From NCBI GenBank assembly GCA_900546265.1, contig URCA01000021.1, positions 1 through 58,686 on the forward strand: a stretch of 58,686 nt of DNA, written 5' to 3'. The DNA comes from an uncultured Oscillospiraceae bacterium (GTDB lineage Bacteria; Bacillota; Clostridia; Oscillospirales; Acutalibacteraceae). Shown here one piece after another: positions 43,872-52,139 of the stretch. The number at the start of each line of letters is the position of its first letter. The first letter of the stretch is position 1. Position numbers and translations under genes: made by a program. The notes beneath the pieces were generated by a model. The model worked only from the letters and a program-made list of their open reading frames with translations, did not search any database and was not told where the DNA came from.

Positions 43872-43914
43872 AAACCCCCTTAAAATCAACCGCCGGTTGA
43901 TTTTAAGGGGGTTC
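43872..43914 (-). terminator. 19-bp hairpin between two minus-strand genes
   Basis: Arms at 43873-43891 and 43895-43913 are perfectly complementary with a three-base loop. On the minus strand the stem ends in GGGGGTTTTAAC, a short T-run. It lies 54 bases after the stop of the membrane protein at 43968 and likely separates it from the DUF6259 operon. Confidence 0.75.
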
Positions 43915-43967
43915 ACCCTATAGAAAAAGTAAAAAATTATAAATCCCCCTTTAAAGGGAGCGCTTCT

Positions 43968-44636
43968 TTATTTTCCGGCGGACTTCCGGCCCCGTATGGC
44001 CATGATGAGGCCGGCGAGCAGGAACAGCCCGCTCACCCCCAGGCCGAACAGGGCGCTGCTGGTCACGGCGTGGGGGGAGTTTTTAAAGGTCAGCAGGGTG
44101 CACTGGGTCACCACGATGGAGACCAGGGCGTCCGCAAAGCTGAGCACTTTCACCGCCGTGACGATGGGGCTGTTCCGCTTGCGGGCGGAGAGGGTGCCGG
44201 AGATGGCGAACCCCATCTTGACGAAGGCCACCAGCGCCACCAGATAGACCATATAGCCCCGGTAGACGGTGGAATCCCCATGCAGATACATCCGCAGGCA
44301 CGTCAGGGCGTAGACCAGCCCCAGCAGGATGAGGAACACGCCGGTGTGGCGGGTAACCGCCCGCTCCAGGGCCTGTCGGCCGCCGTCGTCCATGGCCAGG
44401 GCCCGGCGGTACTGCCCGACGGCCCGGCCGCGGGCGATGCACAGCAGCAGGTAATACGCCCCGTTGACCACGAACCAGAAGGAGCCCAGCCCGATCCCGA
44501 GCAGCAGCTTGCCCACGCCGATGGCCGCGTTGACGAAAAAGGAGAGGGAGGCTGTCAGCATGGCGCTCTCGTCGGGATCCTTGCGCATCGCCCAGTACCG
44601 GCGCAGCCGCCGGCGAAGCCCTCCGGTTTCCTCCAT
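43968..44636 (-). CDS. hypothetical six-helix membrane protein
   Basis: A 222-residue membrane protein with about six hydrophobic helices (ASLSFFVNAAIGVGKLLLGI, WFVVNGAYYLLLCIA, VFLILLGLVYALTCLRMYL, GYMVYLVALVAFVKMGFAI, VLSFADALVSIVVTQCTLL and LFGLGVSGLFLLAGLIMAI). The first two helices recall cation-diffusion proteins, but metal ligands are not evident. ATG at 44636 fits the ribosome site GAAAGGATG better than ATG at 44648. Function unknown. Confidence 0.75.
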   Translation of the reverse strand: MEETGGLRRRLRRYWAMRKDPDESAMLTASLSFFVNAAIGVGKLLLGIGLGSFWFVVNGAYYLLLCIARGRAVGQYRRALAMDDGGRQALERAVTRHTGVFLILLGLVYALTCLRMYLHGDSTVYRGYMVYLVALVAFVKMGFAISGTLSARKRNSPIVTAVKVLSFADALVSIVVTQCTLLTFKNSPHAVTSSALFGLGVSGLFLLAGLIMAIRGRKSAGK

Positions 44637-44672
44637 GGTCAACGCCATCCTTTCATGGGGGTTGCGCCGCGG

Positions 44673-45200
44673 TCAGCCGTCCAGCAGGGCGCTGGCCTTT
44701 TCGCACACGGCGTAAATCGTCTCGTACTGCCGATCGATGAGGGGGCCGACCTTGGCGGCCCGCCGCCGGCGCAGGCCGGCGTAGCAGAAGGTGGGGAGGA
44801 TCCAGCCCGCGAAGGCCGGAACCGCCAGCAGAATGCATAGGGGCAGCATGCCCGCCAGGTAGCTGAACACCGACCCGGCCATGAAGGCGGTGCCCACGAT
44901 GCCGATGAGGAAGGCGGCGGCCGAGGCCCCCAGGGTTTTGGATTTTTCCAGGGCGGCTATCTCCGCCGCGCCGGATTCAAACTGCCGCTGCAGCCGGGTC
45001 AGCTCAGCCTTGTTGCGGATTTTGCGATCCCGCTTGAATTTCATGGTCACGCGGGTGAGCCCCTGGACGCAGGGGGTACAGGCGTCCAGCCTCCAGCCGA
45101 AGCTGGGATAGCTGTCCGAGTACACGGCCTCCATCTGCCGGTCGGCGGCGACTTCCATATACTCGTAACCAATAAACCCGTTTCCCTTGTTGGTTTCCAT
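44673..45200 (-). CDS. hypothetical protein with two membrane helices
   Basis: A 175-residue protein. The N-terminal soluble part (YEYMEVAADRQMEAVYSD and TRVTMKFKRDRKIRNKAEL) precedes a coiled-coil-like stretch (LTRLQRQFESGAAEIAALEK) and two helices (AAFLIGIVGTAFMAGSVFSY and MLPLCILLAVPAFAGWILPT). A basic segment RRRRAAK and a short amphipathic tail follow. No family is recognised. ATG at 45200 is the likely start. The downstream membrane-protein gene begins 37 bases later on the same strand. Confidence 0.72.
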   Translation of the reverse strand: METNKGNGFIGYEYMEVAADRQMEAVYSDSYPSFGWRLDACTPCVQGLTRVTMKFKRDRKIRNKAELTRLQRQFESGAAEIAALEKSKTLGASAAAFLIGIVGTAFMAGSVFSYLAGMLPLCILLAVPAFAGWILPTFCYAGLRRRRAAKVGPLIDRQYETIYAVCEKASALLDG

Positions 45201-45316
45201 AGCTTCAGAACCTTCCAGTCGGTATTTCAGCGGGCGGAAAGCCCGGCCGATGACACCAGTATGCCGGAAGGCTGTTGGAAAATTGTCGCGGAAATGTTTA
45301 CGAAATATGAAAACGC

Positions 45317-46378
45317 TCAGCCGTCCACGGGGAGGGTGACGGTGAAAACGCTGCCCCGGCCGAGGGCGCTGGCGACCTGGAGGCGGCCGCCGGTCAGCTC
45401 CAGCACCCGGTGGGTCAGGGCCAGCCCCAGGCCGTTGCCCTCCCCGGAATGGGAGGCGTCCCCCTGATAGAACTTGTCGAAGATATGCCGCTGCGTTTCC
45501 TCGTCCATGCCGCAGCCGGTGTCCGCCACCTCCACCGTCACCGTGTCGGCGCCGGAGGTCTGCCGCAGCGTCACCGTCCCGCCGGGCTCGGTGAATTTCA
45601 GGGCGTTGGACAGCAGGTTGTTCCACACGATCTCCAGAAGGCTTTCGTCGGCGCGGATCACCGCCCGATCCTCAATGTCCGCCTCAAACGCGATCCCCTT
45701 GCTTTCCCACAGCTCCTCAAAGGAGAGGGCGCAGTCGCACAGCTGGCGGCACAGGTCAAAGGGTTCGGCGGCCGGGGGGATTTCCTGATTTTCCAGCTTG
45801 CTGAGCTTGAGCACGTTGGAGACCAGGGCGGTCAGCTTCCGGGAGGCGGCGACGATGGCGCCGGTATAGTCCCGCCGCTCCTCCTCGGACAGCCCCTCCC
45901 GCTGCAGGGCCATGGCATAGCTCTGGATAACGGCCAGGGGGGTCTTGATTTCGTGGGAGACGTTGGAGATGAAATCGCTCTTGAGGGTTTCGATGCTGGA
46001 CAGCTCCTCCACCATGGTGTTGAAGTCCTCGGCCATCACGTCGAGGTAATCCCGCTTATCCCCTTTGTGCACCGGCTCCACGTACACGGAGAAGTCCCCG
46101 CCGGCCACCGCCTTGGCGGCCGCGCTCAGGCGGCGCATGGGCAGGTCGAACCGTTTGCGGATCTGGTAATGGGTGACCAGGCTGAACACCGCGGCGACGA
46201 TGGCCCAATAGCCCGCCATCCCCCAGATAAAGCCCGCCGGCACCGGCTCCAGCTCCACGTAGGCGCTCAGCACCAGGGCCTGCCCGGCGCTGAGCACCGC
46301 CAGCACGGCGAAGGTGATGAAAAATTCTCCCCCGGAAAAGTGCCGGGCGGTGACCCGCTGGTCGGGTGCCCCCCTCAT
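45317..46378 (-). CDS. sensor histidine kinase
   Basis: A 353-residue membrane kinase. Two helices (FFITFAVLAVLSAGQALVLS and WGMAGYWAIVAAVFSLV) flank a very short external loop. A HAMP domain follows, then the dimerisation helix with SNVSHEIKTPLAV (His142). The ATPase domain has NNLLSNALKF (N box), VADTGCGMDE (G1) and GNGLGLALTHRVLELTGG (G2). The short loop suggests membrane-stress sensing as in intramembrane kinases. It overlaps the response-regulator stop by four bases. Confidence 0.93.
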   Translation of the reverse strand: MRGAPDQRVTARHFSGGEFFITFAVLAVLSAGQALVLSAYVELEPVPAGFIWGMAGYWAIVAAVFSLVTHYQIRKRFDLPMRRLSAAAKAVAGGDFSVYVEPVHKGDKRDYLDVMAEDFNTMVEELSSIETLKSDFISNVSHEIKTPLAVIQSYAMALQREGLSEEERRDYTGAIVAASRKLTALVSNVLKLSKLENQEIPPAAEPFDLCRQLCDCALSFEELWESKGIAFEADIEDRAVIRADESLLEIVWNNLLSNALKFTEPGGTVTLRQTSGADTVTVEVADTGCGMDEETQRHIFDKFYQGDASHSGEGNGLGLALTHRVLELTGGRLQVASALGRGSVFTVTLPVDG

Positions 46379-47046
46379 ACCGGCACCGCCTTGTAGCCCA
46401 GGCCGTGGACGGTGACGATTTTGAAGTCGCCGCAGCCGGAGAATTTATCCCGCAGCTTGGTGATGTACACGTCCACCGCCCGCAGGCTGGTGTCGCTGTC
46501 CAGGCCCCAGAACTCGTCCATCAGCTGGGCCCGGGAGAAGGTATGCCGGGGATAGGACAGCAGCTTGAACAGGATGTTGAATTCCCGCACGGTCAGCGGG
46601 ATTTCCTCCCCGTTCACCGCCGCGCTCATCTCGTCGGCGTTCATGGTCAGAGAGCCGACGGTCAGCTTTTTTTCGCTGGCGATGTTGGCGCGGCGGAGCA
46701 GGGCCCCCACCCGCAGCACCAGCTCGTCCATGTCCGCCGGCTTGACCATGTAGTCGTCCACACCGGCGCGGAAACCCCGCCGCTTGGAGGCGAGGTCGTC
46801 CCGGGCGGTTAGGAACAGGATGGGGATGGCGGCGTTGAGGCTTCGCACGGTTTCGGCGAACTCGAAGCCGTCGATCTCCGGCATCATGATGTCGGAAATG
46901 ATGAGATCATACCGGCCGTTGTACATAAGGTCGTAGGCCTCCCGGGGATTCCGGCAGCCCTTGGCGGCGTAGCCGCTGCTGTTCAGGTAGGTGCAGACGA
47001 TGCGGTTGAGCCTGTCGTCGTCCTCCACCACCAAGATGTTCACCAT
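46375..47046 (-). CDS. OmpR/PhoB-type response regulator
   Basis: A 223-residue regulator. The receiver domain has the acidic pair in VVEDDDRLN, phosphoacceptor Asp52 in ISDIMMPEIDG, Thr in FLTARDD and Lys in YMVKPAD. The winged-helix DNA-binding domain reads LTVREFNILFKLLSYPRH and VDVYITKLRDKF. ATG at 47046 is the natural start, and longer readings cross the repeat-rich intergenic region. It is followed by its kinase. Targets are unknown. Confidence 0.94.
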   Translation of the reverse strand: MVNILVVEDDDRLNRIVCTYLNSSGYAAKGCRNPREAYDLMYNGRYDLIISDIMMPEIDGFEFAETVRSLNAAIPILFLTARDDLASKRRGFRAGVDDYMVKPADMDELVLRVGALLRRANIASEKKLTVGSLTMNADEMSAAVNGEEIPLTVREFNILFKLLSYPRHTFSRAQLMDEFWGLDSDTSLRAVDVYITKLRDKFSGCGDFKIVTVHGLGYKAVPV

Positions 47047-47099
47047 GGCAATCCCCGCTTTCGTTTCGCTCCCTTCCAGTATACCAGAAAATGTTTCTA

Positions 47100-47316
47100 A
47101 AATGTTTATGAGTGCAAGAAAAAAGGGGGGCTGTTGCAAAACTCTTTTTGCACCCCCTCCCATTCGGATAGAGATTGTAGGGGCGAGCAGTGCTCGCCTG
47201 CGAAACGGCCCCACCGCCATGGGATACGGGCGAGCAATGCTCGCCCCTACAAGGCCGTCGCAATCCAGCGTCCCCGTCCAGCCGCTTGCCGACTTTTTGA
47301 CAGTCTGAACAAATTG
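47100..47316. repeat. intergenic repeat cluster with inverted GGGCGAGCA units
   Basis: TGTAGGGGCGAGCAGTGCTCGCC (47176-47198, interrupted here only for description) has an almost exact inverted counterpart at 47228-47251, each arm itself containing a small palindrome GCGAGCA-TGCTCGC. Nearby are a GGGGGCTGTTGCAAAA stretch and TTTTTGACAGTCTG. Arrangements of this kind are dispersed intergenic repeats in Clostridia. Confidence 0.75.
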
Positions 47317-47359
47317 GGGCTGTTGCGAAAAGGGGTAAAATCCCTTTCGCAACAGCCCC
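47316..47359 (-). terminator. long hairpin ending the B12 operon
   Basis: GGGGCTGTTGCGAAAAGGG and CCCTTTCGCAACAGCCCC pair with one bulged A around a short A-rich loop, directly after the stop of the PP-loop gene. The following T-run is short, so efficiency is uncertain. Confidence 0.7.
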
Positions 47360-47365
47360 CTTTGG

Positions 47366-48013
47366 CTATGGCAGGAGAAAATCCATGGCGGCGTGGGTGC
47401 CGAAGTGGATGACCGGGCCGGGGCGCACGGGGAGGGGATGGCGGAACAAAGGGCCGCCGGTGACCAGGGTGTGGTATTCCCCGTTTTCCCCGCAGATATC
47501 CGCGCCGGTGGCCGCGATGGCGGCCAGGGTGGCCTCGTCCAGCGTCCGGCCCAGGAAGGAGACGTCCAGACAGTCGAGCCGGACGAGCTTGATCACCGCG
47601 CGGAAGCCCGCCTCCACCCCTTCCCGGGCCAGGGCCGCCCGCCCCTCCCCCCACAGGGGCAGCAGGCAGGAAAGCCCGGCGGCGGCGCAGCGCTCCTCGT
47701 CCCACTGCCGATGATCGGGGATGTCGATGTCCCCGAAGGCGCAGGCCTCGGCCCCCAGGGCCTTGGCCCGGGCCAGCGCCCTCTCGAAGGAGGCGTTATA
47801 ATCCGCGGGCGGGCAGGGGCAGGGCAGCAGGGGCAGGGACATGGCCGCGGCTGTCTCCTCCAGAATGGCCAGGGGGATACCGTGGAACCAGGAGCGCTCC
47901 TGCTCCGGGTTATACGTGGCCAGCAGAGCGACAGGCTGATGCCCCTGGCATTTCAGCCGCCAGAGGGCCAGGGCGCTGTCCTTGCCGCCGCTGTAGGACA
48001 TGACGAAGTGCAT
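47366..48013 (-). CDS. Dph6-like PP-loop ATP pyrophosphatase (diphthine-ammonia ligase family)
   Basis: A 215-residue member of the adenine-nucleotide alpha-hydrolase fold. The PP-loop SYSGGKDS is at residues 6-13, and the family signature GENGEYHTLV is near residue 180. EAGFRAVIKLVRLDCLD and FGDIDIPDHRQWDEERC match the MJ0570/Dph6 group that amidates diphthine in archaea and eukaryotes. Bacteria lack diphthamide, so the substrate here is different. It closes the riboswitch-controlled operon, so an ATP-dependent amidation or modification of a corrinoid or its lower ligand is inferred. ATG at 48013 follows AAAGGAAAGGGGG. Confidence 0.87.
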   Translation of the reverse strand: MHFVMSYSGGKDSALALWRLKCQGHQPVALLATYNPEQERSWFHGIPLAILEETAAAMSLPLLPCPCPPADYNASFERALARAKALGAEACAFGDIDIPDHRQWDEERCAAAGLSCLLPLWGEGRAALAREGVEAGFRAVIKLVRLDCLDVSFLGRTLDEATLAAIAATGADICGENGEYHTLVTGGPLFRHPLPVRPGPVIHFGTHAAMDFLLP

Positions 48014-48030
48014 GAGCAGCCCCCTTTCCT

Positions 48031-48756
48031 TTACGCGGAGGCCTCCAGCAGGCCGTATTTGCGCTTGAGCCGTTCCAGCTTCTCGATCATCGCCGGGCCC
48101 AGGATGGCCAGGAACAGGACGGTGGCGGCGGCGTGCACCAGGTCGAAGGGCAGGCCGGAGGCGTACACGGCCAGCAGCCCCGCCCAGTTGAGGGCCGTAT
48201 TGCCGAACATCAGCAGGGAGCCGAAATTGACGATGGCGCCGTAGAGGATCAGGGTGGACAGCCCGCCGTACACGCACAGCGCCACCCGCCCCCGGGGCAG
48301 GGCTCCGGGCCGGAACAGCACCCCGGCCAGAAAGCCGATGAGCCCGAAGCCGAACATCTGCCAGGGGGTCCAGGGGCCCTGGCCAAAGAAGAAGTTGGAC
48401 AGGAAAGCGCTCATGGCGCCGGTCAGCAGCCCGCTCTCCGCCCCCAGGCAGACCCCGGCCACAATCACCAGGGCGGACACCGGCTTGACCTGGGGAGCCC
48501 AGTAGAAGGCGGCCCGGCCGGCCACCGTCAGGGCCACCAGGGTGGCGATGACCACCAGCTCCCGGGCCATGGGCCGCCGCCGCTCGAAGGCCACGGCGAA
48601 GGGCACCAGGGTGCAGGCGATGATCAGCAGGCTGATGAGGTAATATTTTCGGTCGTCGAACACCGTCACCCCCAGGGCGATGAGGGCGGGGACGGCGCAC
48701 AGCATCACCAGGGCGGCCAGGGTGCGGCCGCTCAGACGGCGGCGTGTCGGTTGCAT
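48031..48756 (-). CDS. ECF transporter S component (corrinoid-type, inferred)
   Basis: A 241-residue integral membrane protein with about six helices. WAPQVKPVSALVIVAGVCLG and FFFGQGPWTPWQMFGFGLIG are typical of a class of ECF substrate-binding subunits. It overlaps the fused ATPase gene by 25 bases and precedes the PP-loop gene. Specificity is not readable from the protein itself. Cobalamin or a precursor is inferred from the B12 riboswitch that heads the operon. It is not an obvious BtuC/BtuF-type system. Confidence 0.87.
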   Translation of the reverse strand: MQPTRRRLSGRTLAALVMLCAVPALIALGVTVFDDRKYYLISLLIIACTLVPFAVAFERRRPMARELVVIATLVALTVAGRAAFYWAPQVKPVSALVIVAGVCLGAESGLLTGAMSAFLSNFFFGQGPWTPWQMFGFGLIGFLAGVLFRPGALPRGRVALCVYGGLSTLILYGAIVNFGSLLMFGNTALNWAGLLAVYASGLPFDLVHAAATVLFLAILGPAMIEKLERLKRKYGLLEASA

Positions 48757-50429
48757 CGGTCAATCACATCCTCGTTGGTCACGGCCCCGGCCATCAGGTG
48801 GCGGGACATCCGGTTGGCGGCGGTGGTGTAGAAGCTGTTGCCGCTGAAAAACGGCCGGGCGGGGGCGGTCACCACCGCGCCGCCCTGGAAGAACAGGGTG
48901 CACACGTCGGCGTGGCGGGCGCAGAACTCCACGTCGTGGGAGACCATCAGGATGGTGGCCCCCTGCCCCAGCAGCCGGCGGAAGATGCCGGCCAGCTTCT
49001 CCTTAAACTGGGCGTCTAGGCCCTTGGTCGGCTCATCCAGCAGCAGGATTTTCGGCCGGAGCAGCAGCACCTTGGCCAGGGCGGCCCGCTGCTGCTCCCC
49101 GCCGCTCAGGTCGTAGGGGTGGGCGTCCAGCCGCTCGGACAGCTCCACCTCCTCCGCCGCCTGGCGGGCCTCCCGCTCCCGCTCGGCCTTGCTCAGCCGG
49201 CTGTCGGTCATCTCAAGGAGATCCAGCAGCAGCGTTTTTTTGACAAACAGGGCCTGGGGGTTCTGGGGCAGCACCCCCAGGCAGCCGCGGAACAGCTCGG
49301 CGTCGGTGTAGGTCTCCACCCGCCGGCCGGCCAGGGAAACGCTGCCCCGGTAGGGGCGGTTCAGCCGGCTGATGAGGGAGAGGGCGGTGGTTTTGCCGGC
49401 CCCGTTGCCCCCCACGATGGCGTGGAGGGTGCCCGCCCGGACGGTGAGGGACAAATCCTTCAGGATGTCCTCCCCCTTCTTCTCGTACTTGAACCAGACC
49501 TCCTTGAAGACGATGACCGGCTCCCCCTGCGGTTCGGGCGCGGCGGGGGGGAGGCTGGCCGCCAGGGCCGGCTGATCCAGGGGCAGGGAGGAGAGGAACC
49601 GCCGCCCCTCCTTGACCGTCACGGGACAGGGGACGTCCGGCCCCACCCCGTCGATGCCGGCGTAAATCCGCATGGCGGCGGGCATGGCGGCGAACAGCCC
49701 GCTCCGCTTCTGCCGCAGCTGGCGGCCCACCTCGGCGGGGGTGCCGTCGGCAAGAATCCGCCCGCCCTCCATGGCGATCGCCCGGTCGGCCATGGGCAGG
49801 GCCTCCTCCAGCCGGTGCTCGGTCAGCAGGACGGTGACGCCCAGCTCGTTGTTGATTTTCCGCACTGTGTCCAGGAAGCCCGCCGCCGCGATGGGATCCA
49901 GCTGGGAGGTGGGCTCGTCCAGAATGAGGACGCTGGGCTGCATAGCCATAATGCTTGCTAAATTTAACAATTGTTTTTGTCCACCAGACAGCTCGGTCAC
50001 CTTTTTCATAAACCAATCCTGGATGCCGAAGAAGCAGGCCATTTCCGCCACCCGCAGGCGGACGGCCTCCTGCTTTTCCCCCAGGCTTTCCAGGCCGAAG
50101 GCCAGCTCGTGCCACACCTTGTCGGTGACGATCTGGTTTTCCGGCTGCTGGAGGACATAGCCGATGCAGGCCGCCTGTTCCCGTAAGGACAGCTCCCCAA
50201 TGGGCCGCCCGTCGAACAGGATGACGCCCTGCCGCTGCCCGTGGGGGGTGAGGATGGGCTTCAGGTGGCGCAGCAGGGTGGTTTTCCCGCAGCCGGAGGG
50301 GCCGCAGAGCACCACGAATTCCCCCGGCTGAACCCGCAGGCTCACCCCGTCCAGGGCTTTTTCGGTTTTTTCCGGGTAGGCAAAGCTCAAATCTTGGATG
50401 TCAAACGCGCCCACTTGATGTCCTCCCAA
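48732..50429 (-). CDS. fused double ATPase of an ECF transporter (EcfA-EcfA')
   Basis: A 565-residue cytoplasmic protein with two ABC domains in one chain. The first has Walker A GPSGCGKTT, a Q-loop in YVLQQPENQIVTD, signature LSGGQKQLLNLA and Walker B VLILDEPTSQLDP. The second has GGNGAGKTT, LSGGEQQRAALAKV and ILLLDEPTKGLD. The two domains are separated by a linker of about 45 residues. In many ECF systems the two ATPases are separate genes, and the fusion is common in dedicated group-I-like sets. It overlaps EcfT at its start and the S component at its end. Confidence 0.93.
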   Translation of the reverse strand: MGGHQVGAFDIQDLSFAYPEKTEKALDGVSLRVQPGEFVVLCGPSGCGKTTLLRHLKPILTPHGQRQGVILFDGRPIGELSLREQAACIGYVLQQPENQIVTDKVWHELAFGLESLGEKQEAVRLRVAEMACFFGIQDWFMKKVTELSGGQKQLLNLASIMAMQPSVLILDEPTSQLDPIAAAGFLDTVRKINNELGVTVLLTEHRLEEALPMADRAIAMEGGRILADGTPAEVGRQLRQKRSGLFAAMPAAMRIYAGIDGVGPDVPCPVTVKEGRRFLSSLPLDQPALAASLPPAAPEPQGEPVIVFKEVWFKYEKKGEDILKDLSLTVRAGTLHAIVGGNGAGKTTALSLISRLNRPYRGSVSLAGRRVETYTDAELFRGCLGVLPQNPQALFVKKTLLLDLLEMTDSRLSKAEREREARQAAEEVELSERLDAHPYDLSGGEQQRAALAKVLLLRPKILLLDEPTKGLDAQFKEKLAGIFRRLLGQGATILMVSHDVEFCARHADVCTLFFQGGAVVTAPARPFFSGNSFYTTAANRMSRHLMAGAVTNEDVIDRCNRHAAV

Positions 50430-51274
50430 CCATTGACGACTAGCGGAAATGAAAGCAAAGCGGCGTAGGCCGCGTAGAAGACGAAGCTGAGGGGGGTGAC
50501 CGGGGGGATGCGCACGGCGGGAAAATAGACCGCCGTGGTTTCCCCCAGGGCCAGCCCGACGAGCAGCAGGGCGGTCAGCCCGCCCAGCAACCCGAGAGAG
50601 GCTTTGTCCCGGCTATCCAGCCGGAAGTTGGAAAAGGCCGTCCGACCCGGAAGGCCGTAGCCCCGGCACCGCATGGAATCGGCCGTGTCCACGGCGTTTT
50701 CCAGGGCCCAGGTGATGAGGATGGAAAGAATTTTCAGCCCGTTCTTCGCCCGGGTGAGCAGGTTGCCCTGGGAGATGTCCCGCCCCACGCATTTCTGGGC
50801 GTTGGAGATGATTTTCAGCTGGGCGGCGAAGCGGGGGACGAAGCGCAGGGCCATGGAGAAGATGAGGGACAGGGCGGGGATGATCCGCCCGAAGAGGTAC
50901 AGGAATTTATCCGAGGTCATGACCGCGTTGTAGCAGGAGAACCACAGCAGCACCGCCGCGAACATCACGCCGCTGGCCGCGCCGAACAGGATGGCCTCCA
51001 GGGTGATGGGGTTGTCGTTGACGTAGACGAGAATGGTCACGCCGGCGTGGTTGAGCAGGGGGTTGAGGACGGCCACCAGCAGAAGCAGAGGCAGCACCCC
51101 GAGGAAGAACAGGCGGGCGGTCTTCCGGCCGCCGAGCCGCAGGGCGTAGGCCAGGGCGGCTGCCAGGGAAATCCCCAGAAAGACGGGATGCATACAGAAC
51201 ATGCCGAAGAAAACAGCCGCCGCGAAAAATAGAAAATTCACCGCCGGATGGAAGGCGGAAAAGCTGTCTTTCAG
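50387..51274 (-). CDS. ECF transporter transmembrane component EcfT
   Basis: A membrane protein of about 295 residues with five to six helices. The coupling region contains the two Ala-Arg-Gly-type motifs that contact the ATPases (a conserved RFVPRFAAQLK and SMRCRGYGLPGRTAF). No ATG lies near the expected N-terminus (LKDSFSAFHPAVNFLFFAAA). The only well-spaced codon after AGGAGGG (51283-51289) is CTG at 51272-51274. The alternative ATG at 51365-51367 would overlap the DUF4430 gene by 64 bases and add a non-membrane basic tail. The start is therefore tentative. Confidence 0.87.
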   Translation of the reverse strand: MKDSFSAFHPAVNFLFFAAAVFFGMFCMHPVFLGISLAAALAYALRLGGRKTARLFFLGVLPLLLLVAVLNPLLNHAGVTILVYVNDNPITLEAILFGAASGVMFAAVLLWFSCYNAVMTSDKFLYLFGRIIPALSLIFSMALRFVPRFAAQLKIISNAQKCVGRDISQGNLLTRAKNGLKILSILITWALENAVDTADSMRCRGYGLPGRTAFSNFRLDSRDKASLGLLGGLTALLLVGLALGETTAVYFPAVRIPPVTPLSFVFYAAYAALLSFPLVVNGWEDIKWARLTSKI

Positions 51275-51303
51275 GGGAGTTCCCTCCTTTCTGCCGCGTG
51301 CGC

Positions 51304-52068
51304 TCAGTCGTTCTGCTCCAGGAAATCGCAGCCCACGTCCCGGCCCAGGTCGCAGGTGTACCGCCACTTAATGGCGTCCCCCTGCTTGACCGTGTACCGG
51401 CTGCAGCCGTAGTTGGGGTACCACCCGTTGACCTGATACGTCCAGCCGGACAGGTCGCCGCAGTCGAATTCGTACAGGTTCTGGATGGCCTCGATGTACC
51501 GGCTGTTGTAGACGGGCGTGTTGCGGGAAGCCATGTGGATGCGGTACTTCTTCATCTCCCGGTTCAGCACGTCGTAGACGGATTCCCCTTCGTAAAAGAG
51601 CACCGTCCGCTCCTTGTAGACGATGCCGTCCGCCGGGAGGACGGACAGCTTTTCCTTTTTCAGCTTGTCCTTGTTGTCCAGGATGGTCAGGCAGTCCACC
51701 GACAGGGTGCAGGTGCCGGTCTTTTTCCGGTTGACCTCCGTGTCCTCGGGGTTGACCGGCTGGGGCTTGCCTTCGGGGACGGGGTCGGTCTGGTACTTGT
51801 CCTTGGTGGTCGCGGCGGTGGGCTTGGCGGTCGAAGCGGCGGTGGAGCCGGCCGGCGGGGAAACCGTCGTCGTTCCGGTCGCCGCCGTCGTCGCGGCCGT
51901 CGTTTCCGCCGGGATGGCGGAGGAGGCGGAGGGGGCGCTGACGTCGGCCGATCCGGTGGACGAGAGCGGTGGAATTACCGCCACATCGTCGGGGAACTCG
52001 ATTTTACACCCGGTCAGCGCGGCGGCGCACAGCAGCGCCGCGAGCAGCAGGGCGGCGAATCTTTTCAT
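51304..52068 (-). CDS. DUF4430 (transcobalamin-like) lipoprotein
   Basis: A 254-residue lipoprotein with signal peptide and lipobox ALTGCK. A low-complexity Ala/Thr/Ser linker of about 70 residues is followed by the DUF4430 domain (about 120-250). Its end carries the characteristic FDCGDLSGWTYQVNGWYPN, the repeated Cys, and KQGDAIKWRYTCDLGRDVG. The domain is related to the C-terminal beta-domain of intrinsic factor and transcobalamin, which closes over cobalamin. Position between a surface propeller and an ECF transporter, under a B12 riboswitch, supports a role in capturing corrinoids outside the membrane. Confidence 0.87.
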   Translation of the reverse strand: MKRFAALLLAALLCAAALTGCKIEFPDDVAVIPPLSSTGSADVSAPSASSAIPAETTAATTAATGTTTVSPPAGSTAASTAKPTAATTKDKYQTDPVPEGKPQPVNPEDTEVNRKKTGTCTLSVDCLTILDNKDKLKKEKLSVLPADGIVYKERTVLFYEGESVYDVLNREMKKYRIHMASRNTPVYNSRYIEAIQNLYEFDCGDLSGWTYQVNGWYPNYGCSRYTVKQGDAIKWRYTCDLGRDVGCDFLEQND

Positions 52069-52139
52069 AAGAAGGCTCCTTTGACAAGGACGCGCGGCCC
52101 TGCTGCGTCGTTCGCTTCAGGGCCGCGTGCCGATTCGGA

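Noticed and set aside
43872..43914. 19-bp palindrome as a mobile element end
   Set aside because: It is a single copy here, has no flanking duplication, and position after a stop codon fits a terminator better.
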